Below, piece after piece: positions 1 through 10,100 of a stretch of DNA of 64,000 bases. Each line of letters opens with the position of its first letter. Position 1 is the stretch's first letter. This DNA comes from Dimorphilus gyrociliatus (taxonomy: Eukaryota > Annelida > Polychaeta > Dinophilidae): contig CAJFCJ010000007.1 in the NCBI GenBank assembly GCA_904063045.1, forward strand, positions 244,819-308,818. Direction: 5' to 3'. Below the pieces are notes generated by a model. It saw only the letters and a program-made list of their open reading frames with translations. It was not told the origin of the DNA and did no database searches. Both the position numbers and the translations under genes were made by a program.

Positions 1-468
1 TAATCGGTCTTTAGCTTTCCCGACTTCTTACTGTGAATGTCAAAATGTCATTGACGGAAAAGAGGAAAACAAAATTTAGAGCTTACCCAGATTGGGGAGC
101 GAAGTTAGTATCAAGAGTTATTTTCAATCCCTTGGCTAGTTGATCTTCAACGCTGACTTCAGTTGCCAAAACATTTTCGGTTGTCCATTTTTCAGTGAAG
201 GTCAATTTATGCTTCTTGACTTTATATTTCGTTTCGAGCGACCCTCCGACTTTAGCATTTTCGTGGTTAGATGAACCATTAGAGGTAAATTCTACACCAC
301 TGTTCGTGCGAGTTTTGACTTCCAATTTGTAGAAACCATAATCTACAGAAATTACGCATTATTTATATATCAATGGAAATTACTATTGTCTTACTTACTA
401 AATCCTTTATTAAATAAATCTCTGGCGGATTTTCCCAGATCACTGTAAGAAGGTGGAATAACTGCCAT
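1..468 (-). CDS. VDAC: VDAC (mitochondrial porin), N-terminal part, cut by window edge
   Basis: Voltage-dependent anion channel, the beta-barrel porin of the outer mitochondrial membrane that passes ATP, ADP and other metabolites. Three exons are visible on the minus strand: 399-468 (ATG at 468), 87-342 and 1-30, which runs off the window. Joined, they give about 118 residues. The start MAVIPPSYSDLGKSARDLFN is the typical VDAC amphipathic N-terminal helix. It is followed by alternating beta-strand sequence (KLTFTEKW, LKITLDTNFAP) and a KKSGKLKTDY segment, as in animal VDACs. Donors GTAAGTAA and GTAAGC and both acceptors keep the frame. Introns are 56 nt each. The remaining roughly 160 residues lie outside the window. 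The family call is secure; the paralogue cannot be told. Confidence 0.93.
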
Positions 469-1804
469 TTTTTTTAATAGAGTTGTGTAAAATTGACTGT
501 TGGGAGGACGGAAATTTTAGCATATATGAGGCAATGAAGCCGACAAGGTCATAAAGAAAAGGACAAGGACGACTAATGTCGAAAAATTCGTAAATATATA
601 ACAAAAAGTATGTGCTAACGTTGGCTTTATTAATTGGTAAGAAAGAAAAACTAAAGAATAGCAGTTCTTGAGATAAAGAATTCAAAAAAAAAGACTAACC
701 TTTATTAAATGGTCACGCCGTATAACCTTAGCCACTTCCGGTAAAAGTGAATATTATTTTCGGAGGAATTTGTACTAATATTTTCTTAAATATTTCTAAA
801 ATATTTCAATAAATAATATTTATTTTAATTAATAAAATGCTCTATCTAATAAAATTGATAAATGAGATACGAAAAAAGTAGGTATGGTTAGTTTATGTGT
901 GGAAAAGCGATCTGGCGAAGCAAAAGCAGGTATAGGCCCAATTTACGAAAGAAATTATATCCCTGTCATATGAAATCTTATGAGTTTCAGAAATGAAATT
1001 AATTTCCATGAAATAATAACTTTAAATCAAATTTATAGAATCAACTATAAATATTGATAAGATATAGTTAATTATCTAATGCAATTTTTGCACCTGCTTA
1101 TTATAGATTAATTAGCATTCTCGTTGAAGAATAAATGAAAATTATATCTAATTATTAGTTTAAAAAATTACTTTTTAAATATAGGTTTGATGTATTTGAT
1201 AAAGTGTCCATATTTTATCGGTTAGAACATTAACCCTGCCAATTATAAAATTTGAAATCGAATGCAGCATGTGGCATATATTACCATCGCTAAACTAAAG
1301 AATATTAAATATCAATATCTGTAAAGAGTATAAAAAACTTTCAAAAAATTCTTACACTATATCTAGATGGCATTTCGCTGTTATCTATATCCTGTTAAGT
1401 AAAAGGCTTAATACAAATATATATATATATATATATATATGTTGTTTGCTAAATTCGATCGATAGAACATTACTATTGTCCTCTTTACTGTAAAGGACTA
1501 TATTTTTGATATTAGACGGTTACAACAGGTGTGTCTATTATTCTTATTTTTTATTATATTCTAATCAATAAAAGTTTAAAAAGTATATTATATTATGTCT
1601 AGTTCATTGTCTCTAGCCATCTCCACCTATTTTTTAATCATACCGCGAAAATCCTCTAAGTTTGCTTTGGCAAAGCAGAAATTTGTTAAATTTTATAATG
1701 TTCTAAGTTTATTTAATAAATGTTAAAAAAATATATAAAATAATATATTTATATATTTTTTTTTTAAAATAAAGAATTAGATATAGTGAGAATCTCTTAG
1801 TAAG
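469..1804. other. Intergenic region between divergent VDAC and SAMD8-like genes
   Basis: About 1.3 kb of AT-rich DNA between two genes transcribed away from each other, so it should contain both promoters. It holds an (AT)n run at about 1419-1440 and poly-A/T stretches near 1720-1765. Short open frames here look random. I see no convincing RNA gene. Confidence 0.5.
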
Positions 1805-3134
1805 ATGAATTCAAAGGGCGATAATGGAAGAATATTTGAAGAAACATGTGTTGTTGACTGGACATGCGATCAAGTATCTTCATGGCTTCAACAAACCGGT
1901 TTTGGTTGTTATACGGAACTCTTTACAGTGACACATAAAATTGACGGAAAAGCTTTACTAACGTTAACGGAAAATGATCTTAGACAAGCCCCACTGGCCA
2001 TCAAAATTCTTGGAGATATTAAAAAGTTGATGATAAATATAAGTAATCTTCGATCTAAAAATCGTAATGGGCTACAAACACTTGGCTTGGACAACCATTC
2101 ACGAAAATACTATCATAGTTTATCAACCACTGAGCTATTAGAGGTTGAAACGAAGCATATTTCATCTCAGTTACTACCGGAATACTTCAAATTGATAGTC
2201 TCTTACTTTTACATGTCGATTTCATTTATGATAACAGCATTTGTTATGGTAATTGTACATGATAGAGTACCAGATATGAAAAAATACCCTCCCCTACCTG
2301 ATATTGTCTTAGATAACCTTCCTTATATCCCATGGGCTTTTGACTTGTGCGAATTTTGTGGAGCTTTTCTTATGTTCCTTCTTGTATTGATTTTATTTTT
2401 TCATAAGCATCGGTAAGTTAGAATTATTGTTAATTAACTTTACTTTTTATTTATATTTTCTTTGCTCTCCCATAGTTTTATTATTATGCGACGCCTTTTT
2501 GCTATATCTGGAACCATCTTCCTTTTGAGATGTATCACGATGCTAATAACGTCGTTGTCTGTTCCAGGAGCACATTTACAGTGCGCCCCCAAGGTACAAA
2601 AGCATATTTGTACAAAATATAAAATTTATTAAATTAATAATAATTATATATGTATAACAGTCATATGGCGATCTATGGGCCAAACTTAATAGAGCATTCG
2701 TCATTTCGAAAGGATTTGGGATGTCATTGCAGGGTGTAAGAACATGCGGAGATTATATGTTTAGCGGTCATACAGTTGTGATAACCATTCTAAATTTTGC
2801 TGTCACTGAATATACTCCTAAAAGATTTTACTGGATCCAAACTGTGTCTTGGATAACCAATATATTTGGAATATTTTTTATATTAGCGGCTCACGAGCAT
2901 TACTCTATAGACGTATTTATAGCGTTCTATATAACTAGTAGATTATTTCTATATTATCATACTTTGGCTGGTATAAATCGTAAACCAAGCGTCTCGTCAA
3001 CAGTATGGTTCCCGCTATTCTCCTACTTCGAATCTAATATAGATGGACCTTTACCAAACGACTACGAATGGCCATTAAAATTTAATGAATTAAAACTGTC
3101 TATACAAGGGTTTTATAAACGTAAAATGTCTTAG
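1805..3134 (+). CDS. SAMD8: SAMD8/SMSr-like ceramide phosphoethanolamine synthase
   Basis: Sphingomyelin-synthase-related enzyme. In animals SMSr makes ceramide phosphoethanolamine in the ER and acts in ceramide homeostasis. Exons 1805-2412, 2476-2593 and 2661-3134 join in frame to 399 residues. Residues about 15-80 form a SAM domain (starting [18 protein letters not shown]). Several TM helices follow. The family motifs are present: [12 protein letters not shown] across the exon 2/3 boundary, [11 protein letters not shown] (about residues 271-281) and [13 protein letters not shown] (about 320-332). The expected catalytic triad is H279, H322 and D326. The N-terminal SAM domain argues for SMSr rather than SMS1/2. 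An AATAAA at about 3212 may be the polyadenylation signal. Substrate choice cannot be read from the sequence. Confidence 0.93.
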
Positions 3135-3599
3135 GAACGAAACCAAGATGACCAATTTTTCATTAAAAGAGAAAGAAAATATTAAAAATGCATGTGATAC
3201 ATTTGTTTAAAAATAAATTAATATTTTCTAAAAAAGAAAGCACTCTTTTCTTAATTTAATAAATATTAATATAATTTTTGAATATTTACCTTGATAAGTC
3301 ATGCGAGTGTATTATCATAGGATATCCGTCTAGTGAGTACCTTTACTAAGTAGCGCGTGGGAAAAAAATGGTTACGCAAGACGAAGAAAATTTGTCACAC
3401 GGATAAACTCTTGATAAAATCTATTATTTCCCCTACAACGTATCAAATTTATCGGGCTAAGGACCGAGAGGCGGGGCTTGCATGGGAAAATATTACCGTG
3501 GGATGTGACAAAAAGGGGTGTTTCGCAACATTTCCTATAAAACCTGATAAGAAGTGTGGGTGAATTTATTTGCGCTCCAGACAGCCGTCCGAGAGAACA
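3135..3599. other. 3' UTR of SAMD8-like gene and upstream region of ZAR1-like gene
   Basis: About 460 bp between two genes on the same strand. The first 90 bp with AATAAA near 3212 is likely 3' UTR. The part from about 3290 is less AT-rich and contains a 68-codon open frame (3357-3563) with no recognisable domain. I read that frame as 5' UTR or chance. Confidence 0.4.
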
Positions 3600-4183
3600 A
3601 TGACCGACATGAGTGTACAAAATGTCTATGCATTGCCAAATTGCCTTTTTTCGGATGAATCAACGGCTCCTAGTCCTTCTAATTCTCCTAAAATTGTTAA
3701 GGAAGGTAGGTCTCCGTGTTAATTTATTAGTTAATTACTCGAAAAGCCTAATAATATTGGTAAAAACTGAACGTTTTGAATATAGACACTTTTGACGCTG
3801 AATTCTGGACGGGAGACGACGCCATGGAAAAACTACTGGATACCGTTCAAATGCGAGAAAAGGCTGGAGATTTTGAAAAAGTAATGAACAAAGTTCTAAG
3901 TAAGATGGACGAAGTTCGTGCGAAAACCCCGTATCAAGGTCCAAGGAGAGTTTACGGAGAATTTCAATGTTCGAATTGCAAGAAAAAATGGGTAAGTGGC
4001 TATAGCTGGGCAAATACTGCTCAACTATGCGCTAATTGTAAATGTGAAGTTTTTCCACACGTTCAAAAGAAGCTAATTAAAAGTAATGTTCCATTGGACG
4101 AAGTACCGATTATGCATAAGAGTGAATTATGCAAAAAATGTATTGAATCAGGTCATTTCTGCCGTAGATTACGTTTTACTTAA
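3600..4183 (+). CDS. ZAR1-like zinc-binding protein
   Basis: Small protein of the Zygote-arrest type. Vertebrate ZAR1/ZAR1L proteins bind mRNA 3' UTRs in oocytes and control maternal translation. Two exons, 3600-3705 and 3786-4183, separated by an 80-nt intron, give 167 residues. The first exon encodes a polar Ser/Pro-rich leader. The C-terminal half carries the cysteine array FQCSNCKKKW, LCANCKCEVFPH and LCKKCIESGHFC, with the W/Y spacing of the 3CxxC-type fingers in ZAR1. It is shorter than vertebrate ZAR1 and lacks its long N-terminal region. The similarity covers only the zinc region, so an mRNA-binding role is inferred; another 3CxxC-family protein remains possible. Confidence 0.75.
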
Positions 4184-4904
4184 TGAATAAAGTAAGAAAA
4201 CCACCATAACGGCCAATGAAATGCAGTTTCGATGAATTTTGTCCCAGTTAGTTCTTCGTTCTCAGTATTTCTTTTATTTTTCTCATTTTCAAAAGTGTTC
4301 AATGTTTATTTTATTCTTTCGTAATTTTTTTTCTTCGTAAATTTTTTAGTTCGTTAGAACAAAAATAATGAGAAAAAAAAAAACAAAATACGTTACTTTT
4401 TCCCATCGTATCACGTGACTTTTCGTTTTTTTTTGATGAATAAAAAAGCTTATGGAATTTATAATTCTGTTGTTTTTTTTTATTATTATTTTAGTTATAT
4501 TCATTAACTATGCGGCTTTTTATAAGACGAATATGTTAATTTTCATAAAAACCAGGATTCTAAAAATATAGTTGGTTACATAAAACGTTATCATACGATG
4601 CGGATGCACGTTGTAAGACTTATTTTAATAAAATATGCTCAACGCCATCTATTGGGAAGAATATGATTTTCTGCTGGAGATAGTAAAAGTTTGTTGGAAA
4701 AGGTTAATTTAGTATATGTTCACCTTTTCTTTGGAGGTCGAATAAGCATTTGCCAGGAGCGGCTATATTACGTGTAAGAAAAATATAAGGATTACTAGGG
4801 AATGGTTATTGATATTTTCTCTCATTTGGCACTTTAGACTATTAAAGTTTTCTTTTGCTAAGCCTAGACAAATCTCAATTAGAAAAGAAAACAAACAAGA
4901 CGAG
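4184..4904. other. Intergenic region with a GCCATCTA-type motif
   Basis: About 720 bp between same-strand genes. It holds poly-A/T runs near 4370-4480 and the word CGCCATCTATTGGG at 4643-4656. That word recurs in related form elsewhere in the window and lies about 250 bp upstream of the phosphatase ATG, so it may be a promoter or insulator element. No RNA gene seen. Confidence 0.4.
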
Positions 4905-5465
4905 ATGTTTTCACTCGGTCTACTCTCTCGAATGGATAACGCTGACTCAATCGAGATGGAGGAGGAAATAGAGAAACTCTTTGAAAATGCATCAAAACTA
5001 AATGGAAAACCAACAGAAGTAACTCCTTATCTTTACATCGGTAATTATAATAACGCTTACGATACTGCTCTGCTTAAGAAATTGGGAATAACACACGTCC
5101 TAAATTGCGCACAACTTCTTCCTGCAAACCCGTATAAAGGACACGAAGAGTTGACTGGAGTAAGATTTTACTGCCAGTTCGAGGCTAGAGATGACAATTC
5201 GTACAACCCTTTACAACATTCGAATTTGGTCGCAAAATTTATTGAACACGCCCGCGCTGGAAAAGGTAAAGTTTTACTGCATTGCATCAGAGGCGTGAAT
5301 CGTAGTGTTTGTTTAGCTTTGGCATACTTAATGGAGCATCAAGGTTGGAATTTATTGGAAGGAGTTAAATTTTTAGCTGAAAAACGAGGAAAATGTCTTG
5401 AAAATAATAACTTTCGTCAATGTTTAATCGAGCTTAATTCAAAAATAAGAACAGCGTCACTATAA
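4905..5465 (+). CDS. Atypical dual-specificity phosphatase
   Basis: Cysteine-based dual-specificity protein phosphatase, removing phosphate from Tyr and Ser/Thr or acting on another phospho-substrate. The gene is a single exon. I chose the ATG at 4905, giving 186 residues; the frame is open upstream but has no ATG there. The DSP fold is clear: VTPYLYIGNYNNA, ITHVLNCAQ, then the signature HCIRGVNRS at residues 126-134 with nucleophile C127 and R133, and a downstream Asn-rich helix. A candidate general acid lies in FEARDDNSYN. There is no CH2/rhodanese or kinase-interaction region, so it belongs to the small atypical DUSPs. The exact subfamily and substrate are not identifiable by eye. Confidence 0.88.
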   Translation: MFSLGLLSRMDNADSIEMEEEIEKLFENASKLNGKPTEVTPYLYIGNYNNAYDTALLKKLGITHVLNCAQLLPANPYKGHEELTGVRFYCQFEARDDNSYNPLQHSNLVAKFIEHARAGKGKVLLHCIRGVNRSVCLALAYLMEHQGWNLLEGVKFLAEKRGKCLENNNFRQCLIELNSKIRTASL

Positions 5466-7186
5466 ATTCTTCTTTGGAACAGATTTATAAACTTACATAT
5501 TATTATATATCAATCTTATGGATTTACAGTACAACAATTAGTATTGGATTATTATACAATATATTTCAAAGGCCTTAATTTATTAAACTGTGTAAGGACC
5601 ATACGATCAAGCGATTATCCTAACTACGCATTAAACTAGGCTGCATACAAAGCATTTTTTTTGCAGTGGGCAGAAAAAGAATGCGGTTGAAAGAAGTATG
5701 ATTCCCTCAGTCAAAATCTAAGAATATCCTTATTTTTGCCCTCCTAAAAAATTAAAATAATGTTCCCTATACTTCTCTTTCTTTCCGCCAAATTTATATT
5801 GGTATGTTTTGCAACTGTACCAATCATAAATATTGATAAAAGTATGAATTACTATCTCGTATACCGTATATTAATGATAAAGAATAAAATTTTCATTTTT
5901 GCACAATATATATTAGTATAAATATAGAGTAAACATATATTATATATATATATATAATATAGGTTATACCTGTTATTATTTATTGATAAATCAATGATTG
6001 CCAGGATTATACAGATAAATAATATTTTCAATATATACAATATGTACATAATATATAAATAAAAATCTGTTGTATTAATAAATATTGATGGAAAAACTGC
6101 AACTTTCTGTCTTGTTTCTATTTTTACAAATGTAAATCAGTTTAAATACATTTCTCTATTAAAGTTAATATAAAAAGTAATTCAATATTTCTATTCATTT
6201 GAATAAAAACTACTTATTAATAAATGTATTAAATTATAAGCAAGATTTGTATTTTATAAATAACTTCTTTAATTAGAATATACTGGATCAAAACAAAAAC
6301 TTTATTAATATTTATATAAGATATCTTTGATTATAGATAATGCGAAAGTTAAACCATTACATGTTTATATTACCTATATAAAACGACAAATTTTGCAATG
6401 AAAGACAGAAAATAAGCATGGAAATATAATCAATAGGGCTATAGGTAATATTCAATGCATAATCTAGGTAATAAGTATTTCTCAAAAGTACGCCGTTTGA
6501 ATGGTCAATTCACCAGTAGTTGACTCAAAACAGATTTTTATCATTTACCTAACCTTGAACTCTTCAGAAATATATTTAAAAACCTCATGTAGAATAACAT
6601 AGATTAAGGAATATTTTGTTATAATTAATTTGTCTCATAGAGGGCGTTTATGAAATTTTTTAAAAAAATATCCTTTTCCAAGAAGAGAATTGAAAAGAAT
6701 TGTGTTAGTTTTCTAGTTGAGCAAGTGTACTTATTACAAAGCATAATATTATTATTTTTTTTCTATTTAGTAACTAATATTGTAATTAACCTTCTATGTA
6801 TTATGCATATTCATAAAGTAATAATAAGGCTGGTTTTTGACTAATAACCCAGATTGAACGCACGATATACGAAGACGATAAGTAACTCAAGAAGTTTGAA
6901 CAAACAAATCTCCAGTTACAATTATATTTGTAACCTGGCTTATACTCGTTCAAACAACCAAATATGAAAATTTAAAAACAAGGTACTTGATCGATTCCCG
7001 CTAGATGTCGTTGAATTCGTTAAATGCCTGGTCTAAAATAGTTGGCATTCAAGAACGCATTAAGCGTAAACATTCTTTTACGTCGCTGTTTATTTTTGGT
7101 TGAAGACGATCAGTTTTTTATTCAATATCCTGCGCTGAATAGTACCGCAAAAAAACGCACTGGGACAGGACTTTATAACGAAAAAA
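5466..7186. other. Intergenic, AT-rich; upstream region of the receptor kinase gene
   Basis: About 1.7 kb, strongly AT-rich, with an (AT)n tract near 5938-5962. The open frames here (for example 5852-6049 minus, 6650-6844 plus) are low-complexity AT translations and are not accepted as genes. The last part, from about 6990, is richer in GC and is probably the promoter and 5' UTR of the MuSK-type gene. Confidence 0.4.
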
Positions 7187-10100
7187 ATGAACGTTATCTA
7201 CCTCACACTTGTCTTAATTGGATCATGCAGACTTGGATTATTAACAGTAAACCATCAAAGTCCTACTTGTTCAGGTGGGTAACAAAGAGTAAGCGATGGA
7301 ATTAAGAATTAGAGGCTATAAAAATCTTTTTGTAGCATTTTACTTTTTGTGTATGTTAGTAACGGGAAACGTGTTCAAAAAATGCTTAAACAGCTACGTC
7401 CTGTACTGAAAAAGAAAACACTCAACGCAGATAAAACGTATTAAATAAATACAACTTTTCAAGTAGAAGCATGCAAAATTTATTTTCTAACACCTGCATA
7501 TTTATGTTCAGGGATTGCTGATATCCGTATTGTGGAACAGCCAGAAAATCGAACGATTGCTTGCGACCATACTGACGAATGGCCGATTAACTACGAACCG
7601 AAGGATGTTAAAGTGATAATAGAATGGTACCACAACGGAACGTTAATGACTGAAGATTACAATCAAAGATTGTTAGTAGCTTTACATAAGCTTTCCTTGA
7701 AAATGTTAAACGCTTAAATAAAAAAAAAAGTTAAAAAGAGAGACAAGAGATAAAAATTATCGTACTTTAAAACTGCACTAACTCAACTTTCTTATTATAT
7801 TAGTTTATTACTATTTATTAATAATATTTTATTCTTATTTTTTTCTAATTTTGTAGGAATGAAGCAAAAAATCAAATGGAATTTAGACCCATAGTAATGC
7901 GCAATTGTGGCACTTATTATTATCGTATTATGCCAAATTTTGCGTATTATAACTGTTCGGAACCACAACCGAAAATATGGATTAAAAGTCGAACATTTCA
8001 CGTATTCCTTCATTGTAAGATTAATTTCTTGATTTAATAAACATATACAGTATACTACTTATATATACATATACTTTTTTTTTATTAATTTATAGCTCCA
8101 GCTAAAATAACAAGCTTTATAAAAAATCGAATAGTAAGGAACGGAACTGTTATAACAGCTACTTGTGATGTTCAGGGTTCACCCCTACCTAAGATTAAAT
8201 GGCTCATAAATAATAAATTGGTTAGTAATTTTCCATATTTTTATCGTTAAAATTTTATTAGGATCACAATAAGTATAACTAACATTGTTTTTCTTTTATG
8301 GGTCAAAGTCATAAGCAACGTGAGAAAATCAAAGCAGTTTAGCTTGATAAAAAGAGTATTAATTTTAAATCTGTGCAGTGTTTTAATCTCGTAATTATTT
8401 TTCAAAGATTATTGTTATAAGATCAAAGTATACAAAAAAAGGAATCTTTTCTTTATATTTAATCAAGCCTTTATAGGTTTAATATAAAATTAGTATTCAA
8501 AACTTGAGCTAAAAGCAATTTAAACAAAGATCCTCCAGGGTAGCTAACAACAATTAAACAACAATTGACCTCTGTTTAAAAAAAATCAAATCACGTGGCC
8601 AACAACCATTTGAAAGTTCGTTATTTATCTTATCTGCCTACCTACTTCTCTTACTCTCTTACTCTGTCTCTTTTTGTTCAATTAGTCTTTATTTTTTTAC
8701 TCTATTTCGGTCGTCCGGGGGTCGATTTATCGAACACTCTTTCGTTAGAAATTATCTGAGAAGACAAATATAGGCCTACTGTAAACAAGTCAATATGCGT
8801 CAAAATAGTTGAAATTCCGCGGAGATTTTACTTATACTTTAAAGTGGAAGAAAATATAGAAATTTTATTTTTTTATGCGTACAGCTTGAGAAAGAAACCA
8901 CGACTGGAAAATTCAACTCGACAATTGAAATAAAACCGCGTTTTTCTTCGAATATCACATGCCAGGCAGTTAATATAGCAGTTTATGACACTATGGGAAA
9001 TAAACGTAAGGAAACTGACTCGTCTACCGCAACAATTACAGTCAGTGAGTACAAAGAACATTATATATTTCTCTAATATTAAATTTCCGTGTTATAATTT
9101 CTTAAGTTACGTAACTAGTTCCTTTTATATTCATGAACGCAAACCAAATATTCTATTAAAAAAGCTCTCTATTTAGAAAGAGGAGACAGAGTTTTGAATA
9201 GGCTCGTTAATATATTGTATAGGAATATAGATAAAGCTTATTGAAAGACTTTTTTCATAAAATCCCTACTTGCATTGCTTATATTATATAAACATATAAA
9301 TGTACTGTTCAAAAAAGATTTCTTATATATACAGAATATATTATAGATTTTTACGAACTAATTAACATTACTATAGTCATATTAAAACTGGGTTATTAAT
9401 ATTTCTATAACATTACTATTGAAGGTATTCGCTTAAATTTGGATATATAGTTCGTGTCTTAGGGTATTGATGGCGGAATGTTAGACGTCTAAAGTTTTTA
9501 CTATAATATTGTTTAATTTTTTTTCATATTGCACCTTTACTCTACAACTCTACAGTTCCGAAGTAAGTATTTTACAAGCTATAGTATTCATGTATTTAAA
9601 AAATTTCTTAGTGGGCTTGGTCGTTATAGACTTTTTATTTAGATTGTACTTAATCGGGGAGTGGAATAGAAGGAAATAGTGAGTGAGTGTTAAGGGGAGT
9701 GTTAGGAAGGAAGGAAGGAAGGAAAGAATGGGGTGGGAGACAGAGGCAGATATAAAGTGAGAGAAGGGCGGGGGGGGGGGGGAGGACACGGGGTTAAGAA
9801 AACTCTTTATAAAATTCAATATACAGATGACAGATAAGTTGATAAGAATAAAATAAGCTGGAAATTGATCAGACATACCATAACACTTTTTTAAAAAATT
9901 AATCAGATTTGGATACAGTGAGCGTATACAATTCAAATCGTTCAAAAACTCCTTTTGAACAAAATAAAACAAATATTAAACACAAATTCGACTTAGCATG
10001 TATTCTCAATTTTATATTTGTCTGAAGAAAATACGTTTAGTATTGCGATCAAGGGAATTTTGTTACAATTTATCTTCTAAATTTATCTTCCATATTTTAA

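Noticed and set aside
5852-6049. 65-codon minus-strand frame
   Set aside because: Translation of AT-rich sequence (Ile/Tyr/Asn repeats) with no coding character.
7042-7305. 87-codon plus-strand frame overlapping the receptor-kinase start
   Set aside because: The alternative frame from the ATG at 7187 gives a signal peptide and joins to Ig exons in phase; this frame has no continuation.
9550-9972. 140-codon minus-strand frame with Pro/Ser/His-rich sequence
   Set aside because: Antisense of the GGAA/G-run tract in the receptor-kinase intron; low complexity.
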